A stretch of 64,000 bases of DNA from Myxococcales bacterium (GTDB lineage: Bacteria > Myxococcota_A > Polyangia > Polyangiales > Polyangiaceae): NCBI GenBank assembly GCA_016720545.1, contig JADKKK010000003.1, positions 553,600 to 617,599 on the forward strand. The letters run 5' to 3'. Each line of letters opens with the position of its first letter. Within the stretch, counting starts at the first letter, position 1. Below are positions 8,733 through 17,132 of this stretch, piece by piece. The position numbers and the translations under genes were made by a program. The notes below the pieces were generated by a model that was given only the letters and a program-made list of their open reading frames with translations, did no database searches and was not told where the DNA came from.

Positions 8733-9149
8733 TCAGTCGTGAGAGTGCGCCGCGTCGGTGGCGGCGTCCGCCTGGGGCTTCGCGTCGGTCGCGGCGTCGC
8801 CCGAGCCCGCGTCGGCGGTCACCGGCGGCGCGGCCTTGCAGAGCGCGAGGCAGGAGTCCTTCTTCGCCACGCACGCCTCGTCGCTCGTCGCCGACTCCGC
8901 CGCTTCGTGGCACTCGTGGATCTGCCCGGTGCCCGGATCGACCGGGTGGCAGGCGTCGATGATGGCGAGGCACGTGGCGAACGAGGTCGTCCCGTGGGAG
9001 TGATCGTCCGAGCACCCCGCCCCGACGACGAGGGCCATGGTCGCGAGGGCGGAGGCGAAGAGCAGGGAGCGCAGGGAGCGCAGGGAGCGCAGGGAGCGCA
9101 GGGAGCGCAGGGAGCGCAGGGAGAACGAGGCGAGCGACGGCGACTTCAT
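8733..9149 (-). CDS. Small lipoprotein with a repeat-expanded signal peptide
   Basis: A 138-residue protein with ATG at 9149. The signal peptide contains six Leu-Arg-Ser units made by a 9-bp DNA repeat, then a hydrophobic core and the lipobox VVGAGC (Cys46). The mature part has six cysteines (CLAIIDACHP, ECHEAA, ACVAKKDSCLALC) in a pattern resembling a small disulfide-rich domain, and His-rich ends (DDHSHG, AAHSHD) that could bind metal. No named family is recognised. Copy A of the dispersed 59-bp element lies upstream in the same orientation. Confidence 0.65.
   Translation of the reverse strand: MKSPSLASFSLRSLRSLRSLRSLRSLRSLLFASALATMALVVGAGCSDDHSHGTTSFATCLAIIDACHPVDPGTGQIHECHEAAESATSDEACVAKKDSCLALCKAAPPVTADAGSGDAATDAKPQADAATDAAHSHD
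9063..9116 (+). repeat. 9-bp tandem array (CAGGGAGCG, 6 copies) in a signal-peptide coding region
   Basis: Six perfect copies plus a partial. In the minus-strand gene they encode Leu-Arg-Ser repeats in the signal peptide, adding positive charges before the hydrophobic core. Any copy-number change keeps the frame. Confidence 0.9.
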
Positions 9150-9216
9150 GGCGCCAGGGAACCACGTCACGCGCGCCTACCCATGCGACCCGTTGTCGCA
9201 CCATGTTCCTGCCGTG

Positions 9217-9275
9217 CTCCCTTCGGTCGCGTGGCCTAGGCACGCCGCTCGCCTGCGGCTCGCTTGCATGTTCAT
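9217..9275 (-). repeat. Dispersed element, copy A
   Basis: On the minus strand it starts ATGAACATGCAAGCGAGCC, continues GGCGAGCGGCGTGCCTA and ends GCCACGCGACCGAAGGGAG. It differs from copy C (24762-24820) at about four positions in 59. Only this copy is flanked so as to form the perfect palindrome TTGCATG-TT-CATGCAA (9264-9279). It precedes the lipoprotein gene that starts at 9149. Confidence 0.75.
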
Positions 9276-9332
9276 GCAACTTGCATGCAGTTCTACTGGG
9301 GAGCCCCGAGTGGTTGCGTGGCGACGGACGCC

Positions 9333-11075
9333 TCACCAGTTCCACGGCGTCGGCGGCGGCCACAAGCCTTCGGCGCTGCCGTTCGCAAAGAAGTACTCCG
9401 CCCAGCGCCGCTCCGTCTGGGCGGCCTCGCCGGTGAGGCGCGGATTGATCGGCGGCGCGCGGAGCGTGCCCTTCTTGAGGCCTTCTTCCATCGTGGCTGC
9501 GAACGGACGCTCGAGGAAATACGCAGCTTCCCTATCGAACTCGCCCAACAAGAGCCTCGTCGCCTCGGCCTCGCCCTTGTTGCTCTCGATCTCGACCCTG
9601 ACCGAGAGCGGCTCGTCGAGCACGATGGGCGGGGAGGTCGCGAGGGTGATGCGCTGCCGGACCTTCGCCGTCCAGATGGTGAAGTGGTCGGTCTTGGTCG
9701 TGGTCGACGTCTTCATCACGGGGCGTTGAGCGGGCGGGAGCTTCTGGATTTCGTCGGCGATCCGCTTCTCTTGCGCTGCGACCAGCGGTCGTAGCTCCGC
9801 GGCGCGGCGCTCGGCCTGCCCCTGTTGGAGCACGGCCGAGCCACACTGGACCTTCGAGTAGACCGGCCCACCGACCCGGCTGTTCGCGCCGGTCTTGCCG
9901 GGGTCGACGCCCTCGAACTTGTCGCAGCCTCGGTTCGCCTTCGCCGTCTCGATGTCCTTCTCGACCGCGGCGAGCTCGCTCCGCAGCTCTCCGAGCCTTC
10001 GATCCAGCTCGCGGAGCGGGGCGAGCGCCGCCTCGCGCGCCGGGTTCGCTTCTTGAACCGTGAAGTTCTTCGAGACGGTGCTCGTCGAGCGGGTGTTCCC
10101 CGCGCGCTTCACGTCGGAGATGCTGCGCGGGCCGACCGTCACCGCATAGAGGGTCCTGCCCGCCGCGACCGCGTGTTGCTTGAGCGCGTCTGGCTGGTAC
10201 AGCCTGCCGTCCGACATGCAGTATCGGTAGCCGGGCGGGGCGTTCGCGCTGAGGCCGCCTCGAAACCAATAGGCCGTCTCAGGGACTTGTCTCCCCCAAT
10301 CGACGAGCGGCATCGCGCGTCCACACGCCGGCAGGAGCGCTCGCAGGAGGCCGTCCCGCGTGTGTCTCGTCAGCGCGTCGTTGACGTCGTCGACGGAGAT
10401 GCTGAATTTGAGGTGGTAGTAGATGCCGGCCGCGGTGAACGGGGCTTCGGCCTCCAACTTCGCCGTGCGCGCGAGGAACCGCGAGAACCCGGGCTTGTTG
10501 AGCAGCGTCAGCGGGCTCACCTTCGTGCGGTCCAGCTCGGCGAGCTGGGCGTCTCCGAGGGCGGCCTCCTTGTCGCTCGCGATCTTGGCCGCGGCGCTCT
10601 GACGCGCGGCGACTTCTCGGTCGCGTACGGCCTCGCGAGCCATCACACGCGCGTGCGCCGCCTGGTCGAAGACTTTGTAGGAGGCTCGGGCGGTTTTGTC
10701 GCGGGTTCCGTTGATGTCTTCGGTCGCGCCTCTCCACCCGACGGCGACGAGGCGGCTTCCCTCGAAGACCCACTCGAGCGTCACCGGGACGTCCCGCCTT
10801 CGCCCGTCGTCGTACAGCGGCGCGTCCGTCCGGAGGATCGTCACGTGATAGACCTCGGGGCCTCCGGTGATGCGCTCTCCGACTCGATCGACGAACACCT
10901 CAGCGGGCAACGCGGCGGCCTGTTGCTTGAGGGTCGCGAGGTCGGTCCCTGCGATGGGCATCCCCGCGACCGACTTGCCCGCCTCGAAGTCCGTGAAACG
11001 CACGCTCGACACGCCGCCGCCACACCCTGCGAGCAAGAGAGCGGCGAGGGCACCGAGCGAGAAGAAGGCGCGCAT
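9333..11075 (-). CDS. Large lipoprotein of unknown function (580 aa)
   Basis: ATG at 11075 opens a lipoprotein signal (MRAFFSLGALAALLLAGCGGG, lipobox LAGC, Cys18). The mature protein has mixed α/β character, with a predicted helical/coiled-coil stretch around residues 345-385 (ALAPLRELDRRLGELRSELA) and a second near 410-445. The C-terminal region has KTDHFTIWTAKVRQRITLAT. It starts with an SVRFTDFEAGKSVAG region that could bind a partner. No family is recognised. It probably sits at the inner face of the outer membrane and stands alone between the repeat-bearing lipoprotein and sdhB. Confidence 0.6.
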   Translation of the reverse strand: MRAFFSLGALAALLLAGCGGGVSSVRFTDFEAGKSVAGMPIAGTDLATLKQQAAALPAEVFVDRVGERITGGPEVYHVTILRTDAPLYDDGRRRDVPVTLEWVFEGSRLVAVGWRGATEDINGTRDKTARASYKVFDQAAHARVMAREAVRDREVAARQSAAAKIASDKEAALGDAQLAELDRTKVSPLTLLNKPGFSRFLARTAKLEAEAPFTAAGIYYHLKFSISVDDVNDALTRHTRDGLLRALLPACGRAMPLVDWGRQVPETAYWFRGGLSANAPPGYRYCMSDGRLYQPDALKQHAVAAGRTLYAVTVGPRSISDVKRAGNTRSTSTVSKNFTVQEANPAREAALAPLRELDRRLGELRSELAAVEKDIETAKANRGCDKFEGVDPGKTGANSRVGGPVYSKVQCGSAVLQQGQAERRAAELRPLVAAQEKRIADEIQKLPPAQRPVMKTSTTTKTDHFTIWTAKVRQRITLATSPPIVLDEPLSVRVEIESNKGEAEATRLLLGEFDREAAYFLERPFAATMEEGLKKGTLRAPPINPRLTGEAAQTERRWAEYFFANGSAEGLWPPPTPWNW

Positions 11076-11162
11076 CGTTCGATGTTCTCGTGCGCGTGGC
11101 CGCGACGCAACCTCACTGGTCGTCGTGGGCGCGCCGCCCCGCGGGCACGCGGGGACGAGAGC

Positions 11163-11939
11163 CTACTTGAGGAGCCAGCCGAACAGCAGCTGCTTGGTGG
11201 CCTGTCGGGACACCTGCGCGATGCTGTCCACCAGGGGGATCTCCTTCGGGCAGACCTCGACGCAGTTCTGCGCCTTGCCGCAGTCGGCCACGCCGCCCTC
11301 GCCCATCAGGGTCTCGAGGCGCTCGGCCGCGTGCATCTTGCCGCTCGGGTGCAGGTTGAAGAGGCGCACCTGGCTGATGGCGGAGGGGCCGATGAAGCTC
11401 GACCCTTCGTTCACCTGCGGGCACGCCTCCATGCAGCAGCCGCAGGTCATGCAGCGCGAGAGGGGGTAGGCCTCCTCCTGGTTCTCGGGCGACTGCCGCG
11501 GCGCCGGGCCGAGCTCGTGCGAGCCGTCCAGGTTGATCCAGGCCTTCACCTTCTTGAGATCGTTGAACATTCGGCTGCGGTCGACGACGAGGTCCCGCAC
11601 GAGCGGGAACTTGGTCATCGGCGCGAGCTCGATCGGCTCGCCGTTCGGGGAGAGCTGATCGATGAGCGCGGTGCAGGACTGCCGCACCTTGCCGTTCACG
11701 AGCATCGTGCAAGCGCCGCAGACCTCCTCGAGGCACACGGACTCCCACACGACGGGCGCCACGGTCTTTCCCTGGACGGTGACCGGGTTCCGCTGGATCT
11801 CCATCAGGACGCTGATGACGTTCATCTGCGGGTGCCACTCGACGTCGAACTCCTCGACGCGCTTGGTCTCGGGGGAGTGCGGCCCGTCTTGGCGGTGGAC
11901 GCGCACGCGCTGGGTCTTCGCGGACTTGTTGGTTGCCAT
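11163..11939 (-). CDS. sdhB: Succinate dehydrogenase iron-sulfur subunit
   Basis: A 258-residue protein that transfers electrons from the flavoprotein to the membrane anchor. The [2Fe-2S] cysteines lie in SVCLEEVCGACTMLVNGK followed by a Cys in VRQSC; the [4Fe-4S] set is SRCMTCGCCMEACP; the [3Fe-4S] set is CGKAQNCVEVCPKEIPL. The sequence and the three-gene layout match the Bacillus/ε-proteobacterial type, in which one dihaem anchor protein is used. It starts 16 bp after the sdhA stop with an upstream GGAG, so it is the last gene of sdhC-sdhA-sdhB. Confidence 0.96.
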   Translation of the reverse strand: MATNKSAKTQRVRVHRQDGPHSPETKRVEEFDVEWHPQMNVISVLMEIQRNPVTVQGKTVAPVVWESVCLEEVCGACTMLVNGKVRQSCTALIDQLSPNGEPIELAPMTKFPLVRDLVVDRSRMFNDLKKVKAWINLDGSHELGPAPRQSPENQEEAYPLSRCMTCGCCMEACPQVNEGSSFIGPSAISQVRLFNLHPSGKMHAAERLETLMGEGGVADCGKAQNCVEVCPKEIPLVDSIAQVSRQATKQLLFGWLLK

Positions 11940-11955
11940 GGTGGTGTCGTTCTCC

Positions 11956-13998
11956 TCAGGCGCTCGCGCCTGCGTCCTTTGCGGCGTCCTTGGGCTCGGC
12001 CTTCGCGCCGGTCGCGGTGGCGCTCGCGGCGCCCGCGGTCTCGTACTTGCGCGCGCGGGGCGTGACGAGCGAGATGTCGACCGCGTCGGTGACGTGAACG
12101 CTCTTGCCGAGCAGGTTGTAGTCGACCGACCGCACGAAGTTGACCTCGCTCTTTCCGCCGTCGCCCTCCTTGTAGAGGGCCATCGTCGTGCGGAGCCAGT
12201 TCTCGTCGTCGCGGGTCTTGAAGGCGGGCTTGAAGTGCGCGCCGCGCGACTCGTCGCGGTTCTTCGCGCCGGTCGCGATGACGCGCGCGATGATGAGCAT
12301 GTTCTTCAGGTGCCGCACGAACTGCGTGCCCTGGTTGGCGCGCGGGCTCGTGTCGGTCACGCCGATGTTGAGGTAGCGCTCCTCGAGCTCGCTCACCTTC
12401 TCCAGCACCTTGTCGAGCACGTCGTTGTGCCGCTCGATCGTGACGTCGCGGAGCATGGTGTCGCCGAGCTCCTTGTGGAGCACGTACGCGTTCTCCTTGC
12501 CGTCCATCTTGAGGATGGCCTCGTAGCTCTTCTGTTCGCGCTTCTCGGCCTGCTCGAACACCGAAGAGGAGAGGTCCCACGAGCTCTTCTGCAGGTTCGC
12601 GCGGTAGGTGGCCATCGCCGGGCCGGTGACGAGGCCGGCGTAGATGCACGACAGGAGCGAGTTGGCGCCGAGGCGGTTTGCGCCATGGTACTGGTAGTCG
12701 CACTCGCCGGCCGCGTAGAGGCCCTCGATGTTGGTCGCCTGGTTGCGGGGGGAGCCCTTGACGAGGCCTCCGTCCGCGGAGCGCTCGAAGTCGACCCAGA
12801 GTCCGCCCATCGAGTAGTGCACCGCGGGGAACACTCGCATCGGGTTGTGGTACGGGTCCTCGCCGACGAACTTCTCGTAAATTTCGAGAATTCCCGCGAG
12901 TTTACGACGCAGCGTGGCCTCGGGGATGTGGGTCAGATCGAGGTAGACCTCGTTCTCGTTCTTGCCGCTCTTCTGGTTGAAGACGCCCCGGCCGTCGTGG
13001 AAACATTTGAGGAACAGCTCGCGGCTCGCGATGTCGCGCGGCACGAGGTTGCCGTAGCCGGGGTACTTGTGCTCGAGGAAGTAGTCGCGGTCGCGCTCGG
13101 GCACGTCCTTGCCGCGGCGCTTCTCCTTCGGGTCCTTGGGCACCCACACGCGCCCGCCCTCGCCGCGCGCGCTCTCGGAGATGAGGCGCAGCTTGTCGGC
13201 GCCCGGGATGGCGGTGGGGTGCACCTGGATGCACTCGCCGTTGCCGTAGACCGCGCCCTGCCGGTACACCGCGCCGGCGGCGGTGCCCGTGTTGATGACG
13301 CTGTTCGTGCTCCGGCCGAAGACGATGCCGGGGCCGCCGGTGGCGAGGCACACCGCGTCGCCCGGGAACGACTCGATCTGCATCGACTTCAGGTCCTGCG
13401 CCACGATCCCGCGCGCGCGCCCCTCGTCGTCCAGCACGAGCGACAGGAAGTCCCAGAACTCGAACTTGCGGACCATCTTCTCGCCGCGGATGACGATGCC
13501 CTTGTCGTCCTCCACGTCGACGGTCTCGTAGCGCCGCACCTGCTCGTCGAGCGCGTAGAGCAGCTGCTGACCGGTGGTCGCGCCCGCGAACGCCGTGCGG
13601 TGGAAGAGCGTGCCGCCGAAGCGCCGGAAGTCGAGGAGCCCCTCGGGCGTGCGGTTGAACGGCACGCCCATGCGGTCGAGCATGTAGACGATGCCCGGCG
13701 CCGCGTCGGCCATGCCCTTCACGGGGGGCTGGTTGGCCAGGAAGTCACCGCCGTAGACGGTCTCTTCGAGGTGCACCTGGGGCGAGTCGCCCTCGCCCTT
13801 CGTGTTCACGCTCGCGTTGATGCCGCCCTGCGCGCACACCGAGTGCGATCGCTTGACCGGCACGAGTGAGAACAGGTCGACCGGGACCCCCGCCTCGCAG
13901 AGCTTGATGACCGTGGTGAGGCCGGCGAGCCCGCCGCCGACGACGATGACGCGGCGGACTTTGCCGGATTCTGAGGTGGTGGTGGCCTTGGCTGCCAT
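11956..13998 (-). CDS. sdhA: Succinate dehydrogenase flavoprotein subunit
   Basis: A 680-residue protein that oxidises succinate to fumarate. The FAD-binding N-terminus reads VIVVGGGLAGLTTVIKLCEAG; the covalent-flavin histidine lies in KRSHSVCAQGGINAS; the active-site region includes HPTAIPGADKLRLISESARG and the later HYSMGGLWVD and GANRLGANSLLSC. The C-terminal 25 residues are an Ala-rich extension (TATGAKAEPKDAAKDAG) not needed for activity. AGGAG lies upstream of the start. The gap to sdhC holds a 9/10-bp repeat array. Confidence 0.96.
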   Translation of the reverse strand: MAAKATTTSESGKVRRVIVVGGGLAGLTTVIKLCEAGVPVDLFSLVPVKRSHSVCAQGGINASVNTKGEGDSPQVHLEETVYGGDFLANQPPVKGMADAAPGIVYMLDRMGVPFNRTPEGLLDFRRFGGTLFHRTAFAGATTGQQLLYALDEQVRRYETVDVEDDKGIVIRGEKMVRKFEFWDFLSLVLDDEGRARGIVAQDLKSMQIESFPGDAVCLATGGPGIVFGRSTNSVINTGTAAGAVYRQGAVYGNGECIQVHPTAIPGADKLRLISESARGEGGRVWVPKDPKEKRRGKDVPERDRDYFLEHKYPGYGNLVPRDIASRELFLKCFHDGRGVFNQKSGKNENEVYLDLTHIPEATLRRKLAGILEIYEKFVGEDPYHNPMRVFPAVHYSMGGLWVDFERSADGGLVKGSPRNQATNIEGLYAAGECDYQYHGANRLGANSLLSCIYAGLVTGPAMATYRANLQKSSWDLSSSVFEQAEKREQKSYEAILKMDGKENAYVLHKELGDTMLRDVTIERHNDVLDKVLEKVSELEERYLNIGVTDTSPRANQGTQFVRHLKNMLIIARVIATGAKNRDESRGAHFKPAFKTRDDENWLRTTMALYKEGDGGKSEVNFVRSVDYNLLGKSVHVTDAVDISLVTPRARKYETAGAASATATGAKAEPKDAAKDAGASA

Positions 13999-14039
13999 GG
14001 CGACTTGCGACTCCTAGCTGACGTTGCGGGGGCGGACGG

Positions 14040-14102
14040 CGAGACGAGACGGACGAGACGGACGAGACGAACGAGCGACACACGGACGAGACGGACGAGA
14101 CG
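14040..14102 (+). repeat. Degenerate 9/10-bp repeats (GACGAGACG) between sdhC and sdhA
   Basis: Six or more imperfect GACGAGACG/GACGGACGA units occupy the 119-bp gap between the sdhC stop and the sdhA start. No gene or strong terminator is visible there, so the repeats would lie in the sdhCAB mRNA. Confidence 0.65.
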
Positions 14103-14117
14103 GCGCGCGGGCAGCGT

Positions 14118-14876
14118 TCATGGGCAAGCGCTCCCCGCGGGGGCAGACGTGAGCGACGCGGGGAGGCGCGCGCCCGTGGCCACCGAGAGGACCGTGGAGG
14201 CGCCAACCAGAAAGAGCAAGGCCCCAAGCACCGCCGCGACGCGCGAGAGGCGGCGCTGCGCGGCGCGCGAGGTCACGAGGCCCCAGGTGAGGGCGAAGGT
14301 GACGAGCCCGTTGGCGAGGTGAAACACGCTGGCCGCGATGCCGAGGAGGTAGCCGATGGCGATGACGGGCAGGCCGGCCGTCACGGCGGACAGGTGGGCG
14401 ACGAGCGTGTCGTAGAACGCGAGCTCCGACATGCCGAAGAGCCACTTCTGGACGCGAAGCTCCCACAGGTGGGCGAGGACGAAGGCGAAGGTGACGACGC
14501 CCGTGAGCCGCTGGAAGACGTAGGCCCACGCCCGCGCGTAGGGATAGGCGGCCACGTTGGCGCGGCCCCGCGTGGCCAAGTAGACGCCGAAAATCGCGTG
14601 AAATGCGAGCGGGAGCAGCACGCCGAGCACCTCGACGGCGGGCAGCATGGGCGTGCGCTGGATCTCGCCCACAGCGTGGTCGAAGGGCGCGCGGCCCCCG
14701 AGGAGCGACGCGTTCGTCCACAGGTGGACCGCGAGGAACAGCCCGAGGGGCGCCACGCCGGAGAGCGAGTGGAGCCGCCTGAGCAGGAAGGCACGCCGCC
14801 GGCCCCCGAGCGAGCCGCTCGCGGCGTGCTCGCCGCCCGGCGCGGCCGTCGCTGAACCTGTAGACACGGTTCGCAT
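14118..14876 (-). CDS. sdhC: Succinate dehydrogenase cytochrome b membrane anchor (dihaem type)
   Basis: A 252-residue protein with five predicted transmembrane helices. Candidate haem-ligand histidines occur in AVHLWTN, LAFHAIFG, LAHLWEL and ASVFHLANGL, the four-histidine pattern of the Bacillus-type SdhC. It passes electrons to the menaquinone/quinone pool. It is the first gene of the sdhCAB operon. A perfect AT-rich palindrome 79 bp upstream (14955-14969) is a candidate control site. A second paralogue lies alone at 21675-22331. Confidence 0.9.
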   Translation of the reverse strand: MRTVSTGSATAAPGGEHAASGSLGGRRRAFLLRRLHSLSGVAPLGLFLAVHLWTNASLLGGRAPFDHAVGEIQRTPMLPAVEVLGVLLPLAFHAIFGVYLATRGRANVAAYPYARAWAYVFQRLTGVVTFAFVLAHLWELRVQKWLFGMSELAFYDTLVAHLSAVTAGLPVIAIGYLLGIAASVFHLANGLVTFALTWGLVTSRAAQRRLSRVAAVLGALLFLVGASTVLSVATGARLPASLTSAPAGSACP

Positions 14877-14954
14877 CTAGAAGAAGGGGGCGCCGACGTC
14901 AAGGAGCGTGGAGGGCGCCGAGGGGCCCCCTGAGCTCACGTATCCACTGATTAT

Positions 14955-14969
14955 CACAATACAATTGTG
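14955..14969. promoter_or_regulatory. AT-rich palindrome CACAAT-ACA-ATTGTG, candidate operator
   Basis: A perfect 6-bp inverted repeat with a 3-nt spacer stands out in a GC-rich intergenic region between divergent sdhC and the 15097 lipoprotein gene. It looks like a dimeric regulator site. The regulator is unknown. Confidence 0.5.
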
Positions 14970-15082
14970 CCGACGCTGCGGCTCGCCCGCCCGCGGCGAA
15001 GACGCCCGCCCCCCGTGCTCCGCGCGGCGCGCGGGGCGAGCGCGCCCCGGCAGCCCGGCCGGTCCGTTCGTTCACGGGCTGC

Positions 15083-15088
15083 TAAGCT
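15083..15088 (+). promoter_or_regulatory. -10-like box TAAGCT before the 15097 gene
   Basis: TGCTAAGCT ends 8 nt before the ATG, with no Shine-Dalgarno sequence in between. It supports the 15097 start rather than an upstream start. Confidence 0.4.
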
Positions 15089-15096
15089 CCCCGGCG

Positions 15097-17040
15097 ATGG
15101 GCTCCTCGACGTCGCGACGCGCCGCCCGTGCGGTCGCCGTGGTCGGCGCGCTCGCCGCGTGTGCGGCGTGTGCGGCGTGCGGCAGAGGCGCGCGCGACGC
15201 ACGGCCGGTGTACGCGACGGCCAGCACGATGGAGGCGACGCTCGCCTTCGAGGAGCTGCGCGACGCGTGGGAGCGGCGCGACGTAGGCGCCGACCGTCAG
15301 CGCGAGGCGCTCGAGCGGCACCTCAAGCGCTTCCCGGGGGACGGGACGGCGACCACGGCGCAGCTCTACCTCGCGTTCCTGCTCATGCAGGCGGGCGAAT
15401 ATTACAAGGCCGACGCGCTGCTCGCGCTCCTCGAGTCGAACCCCAGGGCCCTGCGCGCCGGCCCGGAGCGCGACATGTTCGCCGTGGCGCGGGCCAAGTC
15501 GCTGCGGCACCGCGGCGCCCACCCGCAGGCGCTCGCGCTGCTCCAGCCGCTCGCCGGCAAGGCCGTCGACGAGACCCTCCGCGGCATCTTCCTCGAAGAG
15601 CTCTGCCTCGCGGCGCTCGGCGCTGGCGAGGACTACGAGGCGATCGGCTACATGGACGCCTGGCTGCGCGGGGTGTCCGAGGACAAGCGCGTCGCGAGCC
15701 GCGCGAAGATCGCAGCCGGCCTCGAGGGCATGCCGGCCGGCGTGCTCCAGGCCACCTACCGCGCCATGCGCACGGCCCAGCAGACCGGCTACAGCGCGGA
15801 GATCCAGCGCCTGGTCGCGATGAGGGTCGCCGCGATCGTCGTCCAGAACGAGGACGCGACGCTCGCGCGATGGCTCCTCGACGTGACGCCCGGGGGATCC
15901 GACGCGCTCGGCGACTCGGGCCCCACGATCCTCGAGCTCGCCGCGAGCCGACGAGGCCTCCGCGAGGTGCAGGGCCGCACCGTCGGCCTCTTGCTCTCCA
16001 CGGGCGACGCGGAGCGCCGAGAGGCCGCCGCCGCCGTGCTCCGCGGGGTCTCTTGGGCCCTCGAGCTCCCGAAGGCGCCGGCGGCGCGCACCGACCCGCT
16101 CCGCCTCGTGGTGCGGACCGACGCGAGCGAGGGCAAGGGGTTGGCCTCCGACCTGGCGATGGAGGAGCTCTTCGGCGAGGGCGCCGGGGTGGTGCTCGCC
16201 GGCCTCGATGGGCGCTCGGCCGACCACGCGCTCAAGTGGGGCGAGGACCACGGCCTCCCGGTCGTTCTCCTGCATCCCCCCGCGCGCCAGCCAGTCCCCA
16301 CCCAGGCGGGCTACGTGATCGGCGAAGCGCGGGCGACGCAGGCCGCCATGCTCGCGCGCGCGCTGGCCCCGCTCGGCGATCGGCGGGTGCAGCTGCTCAC
16401 CACCTCGCGGGGGAAGGGCCGCGACGCGCTCGAGGCGGCCCTGGCGCTCGGCGGACTCGGCAGGGCACGTGAGACGGTCGACTGCGACGCCGAGGCGCCG
16501 CGCCCGGGCATGCCGCGATTCCCCTTCGAGGCCTGGGCGAAGGAGCGCGTCCGCACCTTCGTGGTCGCGGGCGCGAGGGAGTGCCTGACCGACACGCTGG
16601 CCGAAATCAAGCTCGCGACGCGTGGCGCCGCCGCCGGTCCAAGACCGCTCGTCGGCGTGGTGCTCGACACCGAGCCGCCCGCAGAGCCCTCCCCTGCCCC
16701 CGCGCCGCGGGTGTTCGCCGTCAGCGCGGGCATCCTGCCGCTCGAGCGGGACCGCGTCGCCGCCCTTGGTGATCCGGAGGTCGCTGCATATTACAACGAA
16801 TTCGGTCAGGTGCCTGGGTGGTGGGCCGCGCTCGGGCGCGACGCGGGGATCCTCGCGCGCCAGGCCGTGAGCGTGCTGCCCTCGAACACCACGGCAGACC
16901 CCAAGGCGGTCGCCCAGCGCCACGCGATCGTCGCCGCCGCGCTCGGCCGAGCGCAGGCGCCTTTGTGGACCACCGAGGCCAGCGGCTTCGCGGGCCAGCG
17001 CGTGCTCTCGCGCTCACTGCGGGTCGTGGAGCTGAAGTAG
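15097..17040 (+). CDS. Lipoprotein with helical-repeat N-terminus and periplasmic-binding-like C-terminus
   Basis: A 647-residue protein. ATG 15097 gives a lipoprotein signal (RRAARAVAVVGALAAC, several closely spaced candidate lipobox Cys). Residues about 45-260 are TPR-like helical pairs (REALERHLKRFPGDGTATTA, YYKADALLALLESNP). From about 340 on, alternating α/β segments (LRLVVRTDASEGKGLASDLA, GVVLAGLDGRS, PVVLLHP, RTFVVAGARECLTDTLAEI) look like a type-I periplasmic-binding fold. This architecture resembles LpoA/LppC (YraM) proteins, which activate penicillin-binding proteins. Homology is by pattern only, so an ABC receptor-like or sensory role is also possible. Confidence 0.6.
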   Translation: MGSSTSRRAARAVAVVGALAACAACAACGRGARDARPVYATASTMEATLAFEELRDAWERRDVGADRQREALERHLKRFPGDGTATTAQLYLAFLLMQAGEYYKADALLALLESNPRALRAGPERDMFAVARAKSLRHRGAHPQALALLQPLAGKAVDETLRGIFLEELCLAALGAGEDYEAIGYMDAWLRGVSEDKRVASRAKIAAGLEGMPAGVLQATYRAMRTAQQTGYSAEIQRLVAMRVAAIVVQNEDATLARWLLDVTPGGSDALGDSGPTILELAASRRGLREVQGRTVGLLLSTGDAERREAAAAVLRGVSWALELPKAPAARTDPLRLVVRTDASEGKGLASDLAMEELFGEGAGVVLAGLDGRSADHALKWGEDHGLPVVLLHPPARQPVPTQAGYVIGEARATQAAMLARALAPLGDRRVQLLTTSRGKGRDALEAALALGGLGRARETVDCDAEAPRPGMPRFPFEAWAKERVRTFVVAGARECLTDTLAEIKLATRGAAAGPRPLVGVVLDTEPPAEPSPAPAPRVFAVSAGILPLERDRVAALGDPEVAAYYNEFGQVPGWWAALGRDAGILARQAVSVLPSNTTADPKAVAQRHAIVAAALGRAQAPLWTTEASGFAGQRVLSRSLRVVELK

Positions 17041-17093
17041 ACGAGCTGACGTAGACGAGCTGACGTAGACGAGCTGACGTAGACGAGCTGACG
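17038..17093 (+). repeat. 14-bp tandem repeat (TAGACGAGCTGACG, 4 copies)
   Basis: Four perfect copies and a diverging fifth begin exactly at the TAG stop codon of the preceding gene. They fill the gap to the convergent extensin-like gene. Each unit carries TAG and TGA, and no strong hairpin is formed. Confidence 0.9.
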
Positions 17094-17132
17094 TAGACGA
17101 GGCGCGATCCTGGGGCCCAAGCCGTGACTGCG

